A stretch of DNA of 23,293 bases from JAVBMJ01 sp031552535 (GTDB lineage Bacteria; Bacteroidota; Bacteroidia; Bacteroidales; Rikenellaceae), in contig JAVBMJ010000054.1 in the NCBI GenBank assembly GCA_031552535.1, forward strand, positions 1 to 23,293. Direction: 5' to 3'. Positions 8,530 to 17,009 of the stretch are shown here, one piece after another. The notes beneath the pieces were generated by a model. That model did no database searches, was not told the origin of the DNA, and saw only the letters and a list, made by a program, of their open reading frames with translations. Position 1 is the stretch's first letter, and the number at the start of each line of letters is the position of its first letter. The position numbers and the translations under genes were made by a program.

Positions 8530-8751
8530 TTAGAAGCTGTTTAAATTTCCTGAGGAAATATGGTGAAAGCCGTGAGGCAAGACGAAAACTTGTTTTCAGG
8601 CTTGTCCGAGGCGCATCCCATATTATGCAAACTTAGCCTCTTTTTATCGAAAATCCCATCACACAGCACACTATACTTCTCGATTTTTGTAAAAAATAGC
8701 CCTAAAGATAATTCGCAACTATTTTTTTCAGGGACATAAGACAGACCCTTA
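8530..8751. repeat. Composite dispersed repeat, copy 2 (modules B and C)
   Basis: The left part (about 8543-8630) resembles 76-150: both run from an AAATATGG start, through a hairpin-rich middle, to CCCATATTATG. The right part (about 8635-8728) is the hairpin module also found at 23203-23293 in the same orientation and at about 150-241 in reverse complement. It ends in AGACAGACCCTTAG, a relic of the terminal repeat of the 65-286 element. It looks like an eroded relative of that element; no real ORF is present. Confidence 0.65.
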
Positions 8752-8914
8752 GAAACCGTTTAAAAATATTAATCTCGTTCTTTTCTTCTCTTTTGCCGCG
8801 CTTTTCCCCGGTGTAATTCGTTAAATAGGATCTCTATTCGCCTCATTACACCGTGAAAAATCATTGGCAAACAGATGGAAAATAACTTCGGGAATATTCT
8901 TAAACAGTTTCTTA
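8752..8914. mobile_element. Short inverted-repeat-bounded element (module A, copy 2)
   Basis: The left end TTAGAAACCGTTTAAAAATA (8752-8771) is the near inverted repeat of the right end (8895-8914). The interior holds a second perfect inverted pair, CGGTGTAAT (8809-8817) and ATTACACCG (8845-8853). The right half matches 5-63. At 163 bp with no coding capacity it behaves like a small non-autonomous element. Solo ends occur at 50-63 and 16575-16594. Confidence 0.6.
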
Positions 8915-9048
8915 CACTATATTTTGTTTTAGCTTTTTGTGATCGGGGGCACACTCTGGGGCGATATCGGGAACTTTTGCCGGCGGTACAACGCGATTTT
9001 TCCTGTATGGGACGCCTCTGGAGTGTGTAATTTTCATGAAATTATTAT

Positions 9049-9056
9049 TACTTTTG
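9049..9056 (+). promoter_or_regulatory. lipA -7 box
   Basis: TACTTTTG is a perfect TAnnTTTG match 30 bases before the chosen lipA ATG. No clear -33 TTTG is seen. Its position supports the ATG at 9086 rather than any start further upstream. Confidence 0.5.
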
Positions 9057-9085
9057 TCTCAATTGGAAAAATAATAAAAATTAAA

Positions 9086-9970
9086 ATGCCTCGTGTCTAT
9101 GACAAGGTAACGAAACAGATAAAACCCGATTGGCTGAAGATCAAGCTGCATGGCGACCCGAACTACTCTTCGGTGTCGAAAATAGTCGAAGATAACGCTC
9201 TGCATACGATTTGCAGCAGCGGTCTTTGTCCGAATAAGGCGGAGTGTTGGAGCAGACGTACTGCCACCTTCATGATCATGGGCGAAATATGCACGAGAAG
9301 CTGCAGGTTTTGCGCCACACAGACGGGGAAAACGTTACCTTTATCAGAGGGTGAACCGCAGAGGGTCGCCCGCTCGGTCCGTATAATGGGGCTGAAGCAC
9401 GCCGTTATTACATCTGTCACCCGTGACGACCTCCCTGACGGGGGTGCGCGGCATTGGGCCGGTACGATCTGCGAGGTCCGCAACCAAAATCCCGAAACAA
9501 CTATCGAAGTGCTCGTCCCCGACTTTGACGCCAGGGAGGAACTTATAGATATTGTGCTCGGGGCGTCGCCCGACATTTTCGGACACAACATAGAGACTGT
9601 GAAGCGTCTTACGCCACAGGTGCGCAGCCGTGCACGCTACGACCGTTCGCTGGAGGTGTTGCGCTATGCCGCCGGGCGGGGTGCGGTGGTAAAGAGCGGC
9701 CTGATGCTGGGTTTGGGCGAGAACCGGAGGGAGATAGTGGAGACCTTGGAAGATCTGCTCGGTACAGGATGCCGTATCATGACGTTGGGGCAATATCTGC
9801 AGCCGACACGGGCACACTGGCCCGTGGCGGAGTGGGTGCATCCGGACACTTTCGGGGAGTATAAGGCTTTGGCCATGTCGATGGGATTCGGATATGTTGC
9901 CGCAGGGCCATTGGTGCGCTCGTCATACCTCGCCGAAGAGGCACTGGCGGCATTGAACATAAAATATTAA
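9086..9970 (+). CDS. lipA: Lipoyl synthase
   Basis: LipA is a radical-SAM enzyme that inserts two sulfurs into protein-bound octanoyl groups to give lipoate. The auxiliary-cluster motif C-x4-C-x5-C (CSSGLCPNKAEC, Cys 43, 48, 54) and the radical-SAM motif CTRSCRFC (Cys 69, 73, 76) are both complete, and the C-terminal RSS motif (VRSSYLAEEA) supplies the serine ligand. The ATG at 9086 gives 294 residues, normal for the family, begins MPRVYDKVTKQIKPDWLK and follows a -7 box. A longer in-frame opening from 8939 covers repeat-adjacent DNA and is rejected. lipB starts 4 bases after the stop, so the two lipoate genes are cotranscribed. Confidence 0.97.
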   Translation: MPRVYDKVTKQIKPDWLKIKLHGDPNYSSVSKIVEDNALHTICSSGLCPNKAECWSRRTATFMIMGEICTRSCRFCATQTGKTLPLSEGEPQRVARSVRIMGLKHAVITSVTRDDLPDGGARHWAGTICEVRNQNPETTIEVLVPDFDAREELIDIVLGASPDIFGHNIETVKRLTPQVRSRARYDRSLEVLRYAAGRGAVVKSGLMLGLGENRREIVETLEDLLGTGCRIMTLGQYLQPTRAHWPVAEWVHPDTFGEYKALAMSMGFGYVAAGPLVRSSYLAEEALAALNIKY

Positions 9971-9974
9971 CGCG

Positions 9975-10733
9975 GTGGAAACCGTTCGTTACATAGATTT
10001 TGGCACTATAGCCTACCGGGAGTGCCTGGCTGAGCAGGAGCGAATCTTCGGGGCGCTGGTAGCGGAAAAGGAGGCTGGAATAAAAGGGGCCGGAACAGAA
10101 AATAAAGCCGGGGCAGAGGAGGCCGGAGCTATAAATGAGAGGAGGAGGCCTGCAGGGGAGACAGGAGTTACGGGAGAGCAGGTCTTCATCGTTTGCGAGC
10201 ACCCTAACGTTTACACGTTGGGACGCAGCGGACAGGAGAGCAACATGCTGGTCGACGCCGGATTTTTGAGCGGTATCGGGGCGGAAATGGTGCGCACCGA
10301 CCGTGGGGGCGACATAACATATCATGGACCAGGGCAGATAGTGGGTTATCCGATACTCGATCTGGAACGGTTAGGAATAGGGGTCAGGGATTATGTGCGG
10401 GCCCTGGAGGAGACGGTTATCGGAGCGGTTGGAGATTTCGGCATTGAGGCCGGGAGGCTCGCCGGAGCTACGGGGGTTTGGATTCAGGACGGTGGAGTGC
10501 CCCGTAAGATTTGCGCCATAGGAATACGCACGTCGCGTTGGATTACAATGCATGGTTTTGCGCTTAACGTATCGACACGGATGGAGTATTTCGACTATAT
10601 CAATCCGTGCGGATTTACCGACAAGGCCACAACGTCGATGGAGCGGGAGACAGGGCTTGCGATAGGGATGGAGGATGTGAAGGAGGCCCTCAGGCGCCAT
10701 TTTGAGGAGAATATGAATGTCAAAATAAAATAA
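9975..10733 (+). CDS. lipB: Lipoyl(octanoyl) transferase with low-complexity insertion
   Basis: LipB moves octanoate from acyl carrier protein to lipoyl domains, supplying the substrate of LipA. The core motifs are EHPNVYTLGRSG (about 75-86), RGGDITYHGPGQ (110-121), PRKICAIGIR with the catalytic Lys at about 178, and NPCGFTDKATTS with the catalytic Cys at about 212. The start is GTG at 9975, 4 bases after lipA. Residues about 31-68 form an Ala/Gly/Glu/Arg-rich low-complexity stretch between the first helix and the EHP strand, where other LipB proteins have only a short linker. This explains the 252-residue length. recJ begins 7 bases later. Confidence 0.96.
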   Translation: METVRYIDFGTIAYRECLAEQERIFGALVAEKEAGIKGAGTENKAGAEEAGAINERRRPAGETGVTGEQVFIVCEHPNVYTLGRSGQESNMLVDAGFLSGIGAEMVRTDRGGDITYHGPGQIVGYPILDLERLGIGVRDYVRALEETVIGAVGDFGIEAGRLAGATGVWIQDGGVPRKICAIGIRTSRWITMHGFALNVSTRMEYFDYINPCGFTDKATTSMERETGLAIGMEDVKEALRRHFEENMNVKIK

Positions 10734-10740
10734 AAATGTT

Positions 10741-12501
10741 ATGTCAATCGTCAAAAAGTGGGTGGTCAAGACCCAGGGCGATGCTCAGACGACGGCCCGG
10801 CTGGCCGGGGAGCTGAACATCTCGCCCGTGCTTGCCAACCTTTTGGTACAGAGAGGCATAGTTACGGCAGAGGAGGCTACGCTGTTCTTCAATCCGCGAT
10901 TGGAGGATTTGCACGATCCTTTCCTGATGAAGGATATGGACCGTGCCGTGGAGCGTGTCGGACAGGCTGTGGAACAGGGTGAGAAGATTATGGTCTACGG
11001 TGACTACGATGTCGACGGGACCACGGCTGTCGCTTTGGTCTACAGTTTTCTTCGCAGGATCGGGCACCCGGAATTGCTGTTTTATATCCCTGACCGTTAC
11101 ACCGAGGGTTATGGTGTGTCGATCAAGGGGATAGACTATGCGCATCGCAACGGCGTGAAGTTGATAATCACGCTTGACTGCGGAATTAAAGCCACCGAAA
11201 AGGTGGTCTATGCAAAAGGGAAGGGGATCGATATGATCATCTGTGACCACCACCTGCCGGGTGAAACGATTCCGGACGCGGTGGCGGTTCTCGACCCCAA
11301 GCGTGCCGACTGCGACTACCCGTTCACGGAGTTATCGGGCTGCGGCGTGGGATTCAAGTTGGTGCAGGGCTATTGCATACGCCACGGGCTGCCTTTCGCC
11401 GAAGCCGAACGGCTACTGGATCTTGTGGTGGTTAGCATAGCGTCGGATATCGTGCCTTTGACCGGCGAGAACCGGATTCTGGCTTATTACGGTCTTCGGC
11501 GGCTCAACGAAAAGCCTGGCAAAGGCCTGCAGTCGATCATCAAGATATGCGGACTGGAACACCATACGATCACCATAGACGACATAGTGTTCAAGATAGG
11601 GCCGCGGATAAACGCTGCCGGAAGGATGGCGGTGGATACGAGCGAAGGAGGGCATTCGGGCGGCCATTCGGCGGTCAACCTGCTGGTTGAACGCGACGAG
11701 GAGGCAGCCGAGGGGTTCGGCAACATCATCGACACATGCAACCAGGACCGCAAAAATATCGACCGCTCGATAACCCAGCAGGCACACGACTATATCGAAA
11801 GCCGTCCCGAATTGAAGGAGCTGAAAAGCACGGTGGTTTACAACCCCACGTGGATGAAAGGTGTGGTGGGCATCGTGGCGTCGCGGTTGATAGAGACATA
11901 CTACAAGCCTACGGTGGTGCTGACGATGAGCAACGGTTTTGTTACCGGATCGGCCCGCAGCGTACCGGGATTCGACCTTTACCAGGCTGTGGAGTCGTGT
12001 GCCGACATTCTCGAAAATTTCGGAGGACATATGTATGCGGCGGGATTGACGATGAAGCCCGACCGGGTCGGGGAGTTCACGCGGAGGTTCAATGAATATG
12101 TCGATAAGAACATAGACCCGGCGATGCTCGTGCCACAGGTGGAGATCGATGCCCCGTTGCGGTTCAGTGATATCACTCCGGCATTCCGCGAGTCGCTGTG
12201 CCGTTTCCAGCCGTTCGGGCCGGGCAACAACGCGCCTGTTTTCGTTTCGCATTCGGTAAGCAACCGCGGCGACGCTAAACTCGTGGGGGCCGAACTGGAG
12301 CACCTGAAGATGGATCTTATGCAGAACGAGAAGCCATATACGACGATAGCCGCTATAGCTTTTCAGCAGCCTACGCATTATGAGTGGATCCGCGGCGGGC
12401 GTCCGGTGGATGTGTGTTACAGTATTGTCGAAAACCACTACCGCGGCACGGTCACACCTCAGCTAAGGGTAAAAGACCTTAAACCGGTCCTGCCTGTATA
12501 G
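10741..12501 (+). CDS. recJ: Single-stranded-DNA-specific exonuclease RecJ
   Basis: RecJ is a 5'-to-3' single-strand DNA exonuclease acting in RecF-pathway recombination, mismatch repair and base excision repair. The DHH phosphoesterase motifs are present: YGDYDVDGTTA (Asp 88, 90 and 92), TLDCGIK, and CDHHLPG (DHH 169-171), followed by VAVLDPKR and SGCGVGFKL. The DHHA1 domain carries GPRINAAGRM (about 285-295) and the substrate-binding FGGHMYAAG motif (about 425). The C-terminal OB-like part is normal. At 586 residues it is full length. It closes a lipA-lipB-recJ run with 4- and 7-base gaps. Confidence 0.97.
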   Translation: MSIVKKWVVKTQGDAQTTARLAGELNISPVLANLLVQRGIVTAEEATLFFNPRLEDLHDPFLMKDMDRAVERVGQAVEQGEKIMVYGDYDVDGTTAVALVYSFLRRIGHPELLFYIPDRYTEGYGVSIKGIDYAHRNGVKLIITLDCGIKATEKVVYAKGKGIDMIICDHHLPGETIPDAVAVLDPKRADCDYPFTELSGCGVGFKLVQGYCIRHGLPFAEAERLLDLVVVSIASDIVPLTGENRILAYYGLRRLNEKPGKGLQSIIKICGLEHHTITIDDIVFKIGPRINAAGRMAVDTSEGGHSGGHSAVNLLVERDEEAAEGFGNIIDTCNQDRKNIDRSITQQAHDYIESRPELKELKSTVVYNPTWMKGVVGIVASRLIETYYKPTVVLTMSNGFVTGSARSVPGFDLYQAVESCADILENFGGHMYAAGLTMKPDRVGEFTRRFNEYVDKNIDPAMLVPQVEIDAPLRFSDITPAFRESLCRFQPFGPGNNAPVFVSHSVSNRGDAKLVGAELEHLKMDLMQNEKPYTTIAAIAFQQPTHYEWIRGGRPVDVCYSIVENHYRGTVTPQLRVKDLKPVLPV

Positions 12502-12619
12502 GGAGTAGTAATAGGTGAGGCCCGAGTGCCCGGTCCGAGGCATCGTGCAGCCCGCCGGATAAGTAGAACCAGGGGGCAGGAAAGATGCGGGGAGATTTGC
12601 CGGAACGGTTTTTTTGCAT

Positions 12620-12627
12620 TATCTTTG
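12620..12627 (+). promoter_or_regulatory. tRNA-Leu -7 box
   Basis: TATCTTTG is a perfect TAnnTTTG match ending 10 bases before the first base of the mature tRNA. That is the short leader usual for tRNA genes in this phylum. Confidence 0.65.
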
Positions 12628-12637
12628 CAGCCCATTG

Positions 12638-12719
12638 GCGGATATGGCGTAATTGGTAGCCGCGCCAGACTTAGGATCTGGTGCCGTGAGGCGTGGGGGT
12701 TCGAGTCCCTTTATCCGCA
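12638..12719 (+). tRNA. tRNA-Leu (anticodon TAG)
   Basis: The acceptor stem GCGGATA (12638-12644) pairs with TATCCGC (12712-12718), with discriminator A. The anticodon stem CCAGA/TCTGG encloses CTTAGGA, giving anticodon TAG, which reads CUA. A long variable arm (TGCCGTGAGGCGT region) marks a class II tRNA, and the T-loop GGTTCGAGTCC is canonical. CCA is not encoded. An 82-base molecule with its own promoter and terminator. Confidence 0.97.
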
Positions 12720-12723
12720 CAGC

Positions 12724-12765
12724 CCGGGGCCGGGAAACCGTTTTGGGTTTTTTGGCCCCGGTTTT
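12724..12765 (+). terminator. tRNA-Leu terminator
   Basis: CCGGGGCC (12724-12731) pairs perfectly with GGCCCCGG (12754-12761) across a 22-base loop and is followed by TTTT. It separates the tRNA from the trigger factor gene. Confidence 0.65.
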
Positions 12766-12843
12766 GGTATTGTATAAATGTCTGAAATCAGCCCCGGTAT
12801 GGTTTGGGAATGCTAAAAACTGTCTAAATTTTAAACTACCAAT

Positions 12844-14172
12844 ATGAATATCGTAAGAGAAGACCTCCCTAACCTCACCGCGAGGCTTACAGTTACTGTC
12901 AATGAAGCCGATTACACGGAAGCGGTCGAAAAAGCGCTTAAAGAGTATAAGCGTAAAGCGAATGTGCCGGGCTTCCGTCCCGGAATGGTCCCCATGGGGA
13001 TCATCAACAAGATGTACCGCAAGGGAGTGACGGCGGAGGAGTGTTATCGCAAAGCATCGAACGCCTGCTTCGACTACATCGAAAACGAAAAGATAAACAC
13101 CATCGGCGATCTGCTGCCCAGCGATGAGCAAAAGCCCCTCGATTTCGACAACGCCACGCAGTTCGAGTTTGTATTCGAATTCGCCCCGGCGCCGGAAGTA
13201 AAGATCGACCTTGGGAAAGGCAACGAAATAACAAAATACACGATAAAGGTCGACGACGAGCTCCGCGAAGGATACCGCACCAACTTTATGCGCAAATACG
13301 GCCGCCTGGCCGATGCCGAAGTCATCACCAAAGATGAAGCCGTGACAGCGACGCTCGACAACGAGCAGTTGCAGGTTCAGGAGGCTTACGTAGGACTCGT
13401 CTCGATGGACGACGAAGCTCGCAAACCATTCATAGGCAAGAAGGTGGGCGACACTTTGGCCGTCAACGTCAACGAACTATACACGTCGGCGTCGCAGCGT
13501 GCATCGGTATTGGGAGTAAAGGAAGACGAACTCCAGGATATAAACCCCGAATTCACGCTTACCATAACCCAGATACGTAAGTTCGCCGAGCCGGAATTGA
13601 ACGAAGAGTTCTACAAAATCGCATTCCCCGATGGCGATGTGACCGACGAAAAAGGGTTCAAGGCGTGGATAGACAGCCGCATATCCGCTGAGTTGCTCAG
13701 CGAAAGCGACTACCTCTTCGGCCTCGAAGTGCGTAAGTTCCTTTTGGGCAAAGCAGAGTTGTCGATGCCGGCGGACTACCTCAAGCGCTGGCTCTACTCG
13801 ATAAACGAAGGTAAGTTCACGATGGAGGAGATCGAAAAGGATTTCGACAAATTCCTCGAAATGATGGAATGGAACATCATTCAGCAACACTACGTCAAAC
13901 AACTGGACCTCAGCGTCACCGATGACGATATGCTCGAAGAAGCCAAAGCCGTAACCCGCGCACAGTTCGCACAGTACGGCATGGGGCAGGTCCCCGACGA
14001 ACTGCTCGCAAACTATGCACAGTCGATACTCGGAAACAAAGAAGAGGCAAAACGCATCTCCGACCGAATACTCGAACACAAAGTAGTCGAAGCAGTAACA
14101 CCATCACTCAAAATCAAAGAAAAAAGCGTACCACTCGCCGAATTCGGCAAACTCGTCGACCAACTCAGATAA
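12844..14172 (+). CDS. tig: Trigger factor
   Basis: Trigger factor is the ribosome-associated chaperone that receives nascent chains at the exit tunnel. The N-terminal ribosome-binding domain carries the signature NVPGFRPGMVP (about 39-49, the GFRxG loop that docks near L23). The middle region (about 150-245, containing AVTATLDNEQ and KPFIGKKVGD) corresponds to the PPIase position but is divergent, as in other Bacteroidota. The remainder is a long helical substrate-cradling domain rich in Glu and Lys. Length is 442 residues, standard. It lies upstream of clpP and clpX, the conserved tig-clpP-clpX order, although a palindromic repeat element now separates them. Confidence 0.95.
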   Translation: MNIVREDLPNLTARLTVTVNEADYTEAVEKALKEYKRKANVPGFRPGMVPMGIINKMYRKGVTAEECYRKASNACFDYIENEKINTIGDLLPSDEQKPLDFDNATQFEFVFEFAPAPEVKIDLGKGNEITKYTIKVDDELREGYRTNFMRKYGRLADAEVITKDEAVTATLDNEQLQVQEAYVGLVSMDDEARKPFIGKKVGDTLAVNVNELYTSASQRASVLGVKEDELQDINPEFTLTITQIRKFAEPELNEEFYKIAFPDGDVTDEKGFKAWIDSRISAELLSESDYLFGLEVRKFLLGKAELSMPADYLKRWLYSINEGKFTMEEIEKDFDKFLEMMEWNIIQQHYVKQLDLSVTDDDMLEEAKAVTRAQFAQYGMGQVPDELLANYAQSILGNKEEAKRISDRILEHKVVEAVTPSLKIKEKSVPLAEFGKLVDQLR

Positions 14173-14207
14173 TAAATACATTCATTTTCTTTATACAAGC
14201 TTCAACT

Positions 14208-14407
14208 GCCGCTTTTTTGAGGAAAAAGCGGCGCAAAAACCTTCAATCCTTATCTTGCTCTGACTTTGCAGATGTTATATTACGGGCAGGAAGCCATTAT
14301 TGTAAAGCTGATATTAAATGGCTTCCTGCCCGTAATATAACATCTATAAGATCTCAGCAAAGTAAATGATTAAAGTTCTTTGGGCGACTTTCTCGAAAGA
14401 AAGTCGC
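14208..14407. repeat. Palindromic repeat element between tig and clpP
   Basis: The centre is a perfect 28-bp inverted repeat (14271-14298 with 14317-14344) around an 18-base spacer. Each flank ends in its own perfect 10-bp hairpin: GCCGCTTTTT/AAAAAGCGGC at 14208-14232 and GCGACTTTCT/AGAAAGTCGC at 14384-14407. The sequences between hairpin and core also mirror one another imperfectly, so the whole 200 bp is one large palindrome. No ORF. It fills most of the 279-base gap between two genes that normally adjoin. Confidence 0.8.
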
Positions 14408-14451
14408 AGTTCGAGGCTGTATACAGAAAATGAACATATTTTTCAGATGTT

Positions 14452-15120
14452 ATGAAGGATGAATTTGGGAGATATGCTGTGGGTCATCTTGGCCTGAGCA
14501 GTCATACGTTATGTGATTACCGGTCGGCGGTTGCGGGGTATATTTCGCCTACGATCATCGAGGAGCGTCAGTTGAATGTTGCGACGATGGACGTTTTTTC
14601 GCGCTTGATGATGAACCGCATTATTTTTTTGGGGGTTCCTATCAACGACGATGCGGCCAATATCGTGCAGGCCCAGTTATTGTTTCTGGAGTCGCTGGAG
14701 CCGGACAAGGACATACAGATATACATCAACTCTCCGGGCGGGTCGGTCAGCGCGGGGTTGGGGATCTACGACACGATGCAGTTGGTGACGCCGCAGGTGG
14801 CCACGTTGTGCACGGGTTTGGCTGCGAGTATGGCGGCTGTGTTGCTGGCTGGTGGAGAGAAGGGTAAACGGTCGGCGCTTCCTCATTCGAAGGTGATGAT
14901 ACACCAGCCGTTGGGCGGGGTGCAGGGCCAGGCTACGGATATCGAGATCACGGCGCGAGAGATTATGCGCACGCGTAAGGAGTTGTATGAGATATTGTCG
15001 TCACACACGGGTGTCAAGGTGTCGAAGATAGAGCGGGATGCCGAGCGTGATTACTGGATGACATCTGCAGAAGCCAAAGTTTATGGCCTGATCGACGAGG
15101 TGGTTGCTAAACGGAAGTAA
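14452..15120 (+). CDS. clpP: ATP-dependent Clp protease proteolytic subunit
   Basis: ClpP is the tetradecameric serine protease that degrades proteins fed by ClpX or other Clp ATPases. The catalytic triad is complete: Ser126 (TGLAASMAAVL), His151 (KVMIHQPLGG) and Asp200 (AERDYWMTS). The YINSPGGSVSAGLGIYDTM strand-turn is also present. At 222 residues it is somewhat longer than E. coli ClpP. The first ~30 residues correspond to a propeptide-like N terminus before ISPTIIEERQLN; this extension is common in Bacteroidota. clpX follows after 170 bases that contain no obvious gene. Confidence 0.97.
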   Translation: MKDEFGRYAVGHLGLSSHTLCDYRSAVAGYISPTIIEERQLNVATMDVFSRLMMNRIIFLGVPINDDAANIVQAQLLFLESLEPDKDIQIYINSPGGSVSAGLGIYDTMQLVTPQVATLCTGLAASMAAVLLAGGEKGKRSALPHSKVMIHQPLGGVQGQATDIEITAREIMRTRKELYEILSSHTGVKVSKIERDAERDYWMTSAEAKVYGLIDEVVAKRK

Positions 15121-15290
15121 CCTCCGGCGGATACGGGTGATTCATAAGGGGGCATCGGGAAGTTGATTTTCTGTACTGGGTTCCGGGGGGCCGGAATGTA
15201 GGGGCGGGATGTTATTGAAGTTTTTTCCGATACGGTTGCAGCCGCTTTTGGGTGGTTTCAGGTAGCTTGTCGGGTCAGATACAAAAGATT

Positions 15291-16556
15291 ATGGCTGGAA
15301 AAAACAGGAGCGATGTGCAGCAGGAGCGTTGTTCGTTCTGCGGAGGTGAAGAGGGCACCGATATAGGTATGCTTTTTTCGGGTATGGACGGCGCAAAGAT
15401 TTGTGATCGCTGTATCGAGCACGGATATAGTATTATTCATGAGGATGATGCGTCGTCTGCGAAGCGAGGTGTAAAACCCATAGAACTCGACAAGGTCTTG
15501 AAACCTGCCGAGATCAAAGCCGCTCTTGACGAGTATGTCATAGGCCAGGATGCGGCAAAGCGTTATATGTCTGTGGCTGTGTATAACCACTACAAGAGGC
15601 TGATGAACAGCGATGCGGCCGGAGACGTGGTGGAGATCGACAAGTCCAATATCGTAATGGTGGGCCCCACCGGTACGGGTAAAACGCTGATGGCCCGAAC
15701 CATAGCGCGTCTTCTTAATGTGCCTTTCACTATTGTCGACGCCACGGCCCTGACCGAGGCGGGCTACGTGGGGGAAGACGTGGAGGGGATACTTTCACGC
15801 CTGTTGCAGGTTGCCGACTATGATGTGGCCCAGGCCGAACGGGGTATAATTTTTATCGACGAGATCGACAAGATTGCCCGCAAGAGCGATAACCCGTCGA
15901 TCACGCGCGATGTTTCGGGGGAGGGCGTGCAGCAGGCGTTGCTGAAGATATTGGAAGGTGCTGTTGTCAATGTTCCGCCTCAGGGAGGCCGCAAGCATCC
16001 GGAACAGAAATTCATACAGGTCAACACGACCAACATCCTGTTTATATGTGGCGGGGCTTTCGATGGTGTTGAGAAAAAGATCGCACAACGCCTCGGAACC
16101 CGGGTGGTGGGTTACGGACAGCAGGGACGTGCATCGGTCGACCGCAATAATTTGATGCAATACGTCATGCCGCAGGACTTGAAATCGTTCGGTCTCATAC
16201 CGGAACTTGTCGGGCGCCTTCCGGTGCTTACGTATCTCGAACCCCTGGGGAAGGATGCCCTGCGCAATATACTTACCGAACCCCGTAACTCGATCATAAA
16301 ACAATACAAGCGTCTTTTCGAGCTCGACGGGGTGGAACTTTCGTTCGACGGCGATGCGCTGGACTATTTTGTCGACAAGGCTGTGGAGTATAAGCTGGGT
16401 GCGCGCGGATTGAGGTCGATATGCGAAGCGGTGATGATGGATGTGATGTTCGATGTTCCCTCGAAGTGCGCGAGCGGCCGGTTTACAGTGACGAAAGCTC
16501 TCGCGCGTGAAAAAATAGAGAAGGGTAATTTTCTGCATCTCGATAATGCAGGCTAA
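15291..16556 (+). CDS. clpX: ATP-dependent Clp protease ATP-binding subunit ClpX
   Basis: ClpX is the hexameric AAA+ unfoldase that feeds substrates to ClpP. The N-terminal zinc-binding domain has Cys 14, 17, 38 and 41 (CSFC...CDRC). Walker A is GPTGTGKT (125-132), the pore loop GYVG (158-161) and Walker B IIFIDEID (186-193), followed by the RKHPEQKFIQVNTTNILFICGGAF segment and the sensor-2 GARGLRSI region. The ATG at 15291 gives 421 residues with a normal N terminus (MAGKNRSD). An in-frame upstream start near 15252 is rejected because the added residues have no family counterpart. Confidence 0.97.
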   Translation: MAGKNRSDVQQERCSFCGGEEGTDIGMLFSGMDGAKICDRCIEHGYSIIHEDDASSAKRGVKPIELDKVLKPAEIKAALDEYVIGQDAAKRYMSVAVYNHYKRLMNSDAAGDVVEIDKSNIVMVGPTGTGKTLMARTIARLLNVPFTIVDATALTEAGYVGEDVEGILSRLLQVADYDVAQAERGIIFIDEIDKIARKSDNPSITRDVSGEGVQQALLKILEGAVVNVPPQGGRKHPEQKFIQVNTTNILFICGGAFDGVEKKIAQRLGTRVVGYGQQGRASVDRNNLMQYVMPQDLKSFGLIPELVGRLPVLTYLEPLGKDALRNILTEPRNSIIKQYKRLFELDGVELSFDGDALDYFVDKAVEYKLGARGLRSICEAVMMDVMFDVPSKCASGRFTVTKALAREKIEKGNFLHLDNAG

Positions 16557-16574
16557 GAAACCAGAGGTCCTAAC

Positions 16575-16594
16575 TTAGAAACTGTTTAAAAATA
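16575..16594. repeat. Solo end of the TTAGAAACYGTTTAA repeat
   Basis: TTAGAAACTGTTTAAAAATA differs at one position from the left terminal repeat at 8752-8771. No matching right end is found nearby, so this is a solo or eroded end. Confidence 0.55.
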
Positions 16595-16663
16595 CCCAGT
16601 CACATACTTTAATGTACCAAAGTCATAATAATCTTTCCTACCCATACCCCCTATATATAAAAA

Positions 16664-16696
16664 GAAACAGCCGCTCTATTTTAGGGCGACTGTTTC
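16664..16696 (-). terminator. Terminator for the minus-strand genes
   Basis: GAAACAG/CTGTTTC (7 bp), one mismatch, then CGCTCT/AGGGCG (with a wobble) form a long hairpin with a 5-base loop. On the minus strand it is followed by TTTTTATATATAG, a good T-tract. It ends transcription from the small ORF at 16705-16923 and possibly from the WYL regulator gene. Confidence 0.7.
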
Positions 16697-16704
16697 ACGT
16701 TTAT

Positions 16705-16923
16705 TTAGCGTTCCACACGGACGATGCCGTCCGCAAATCCGTCAGGTTGGCTATCAGCGAAATCTCTATCCTTAACTGAAATGCTCGTAAACGCGCACTT
16801 TTGCTCTCTGGATTCGCTGTAAAATGGGTATTTTGAGAGCGTTGGTTCTATACAAAATCCAATTATGAAAGATTGTCCTGACTCTTGATATCTGCTATCT
16901 ATTATAAGATAATCAAAATTCAT
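16705..16923 (-). CDS. Hypothetical small protein, 72 residues
   Basis: I do not recognise this protein. It begins MNFDYLIIDSRYQESGQSF, is mostly polar and acidic, and has no signal peptide or membrane segment. Support is modest: it ends 9 bases before a good minus-strand terminator, and its ATG overlaps the end of another open frame (ending KNYEF*) by 11 bases, which resembles a translationally coupled pair. The upstream frame is cut by the MITE-like element at 17019-17232, so this may be the surviving distal gene of a disrupted pair, or not a gene at all. The base composition is more AT-rich than in the neighbouring clpX. Confidence 0.4.
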   Translation of the reverse strand: MNFDYLIIDSRYQESGQSFIIGFCIEPTLSKYPFYSESREQKCAFTSISVKDRDFADSQPDGFADGIVRVER

Positions 16924-17009
16924 AATTCTTCATTACGTTCAATAAAGCAAGCCAAACATCCACAACGGAATTTTGTTGTTTACTGCCTTTCGACACTTCT
17001 TCCTTTGCT

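Noticed and set aside
8769..8954. Minus-strand ORF of 61 codons
   Set aside because: It lies inside the short inverted-repeat element, and its frame is not kept in the other repeat copy.
8939..9085. Longer in-frame start for lipA
   Set aside because: The added 49 residues have no LipA counterpart and run through AT-rich DNA that contains the lipA -7 box; the ATG at 9086 gives the normal family length.
15252..15290. Longer in-frame start for clpX
   Set aside because: ClpX normally starts a dozen or so residues before the first zinc Cys, as the ATG at 15291 does.
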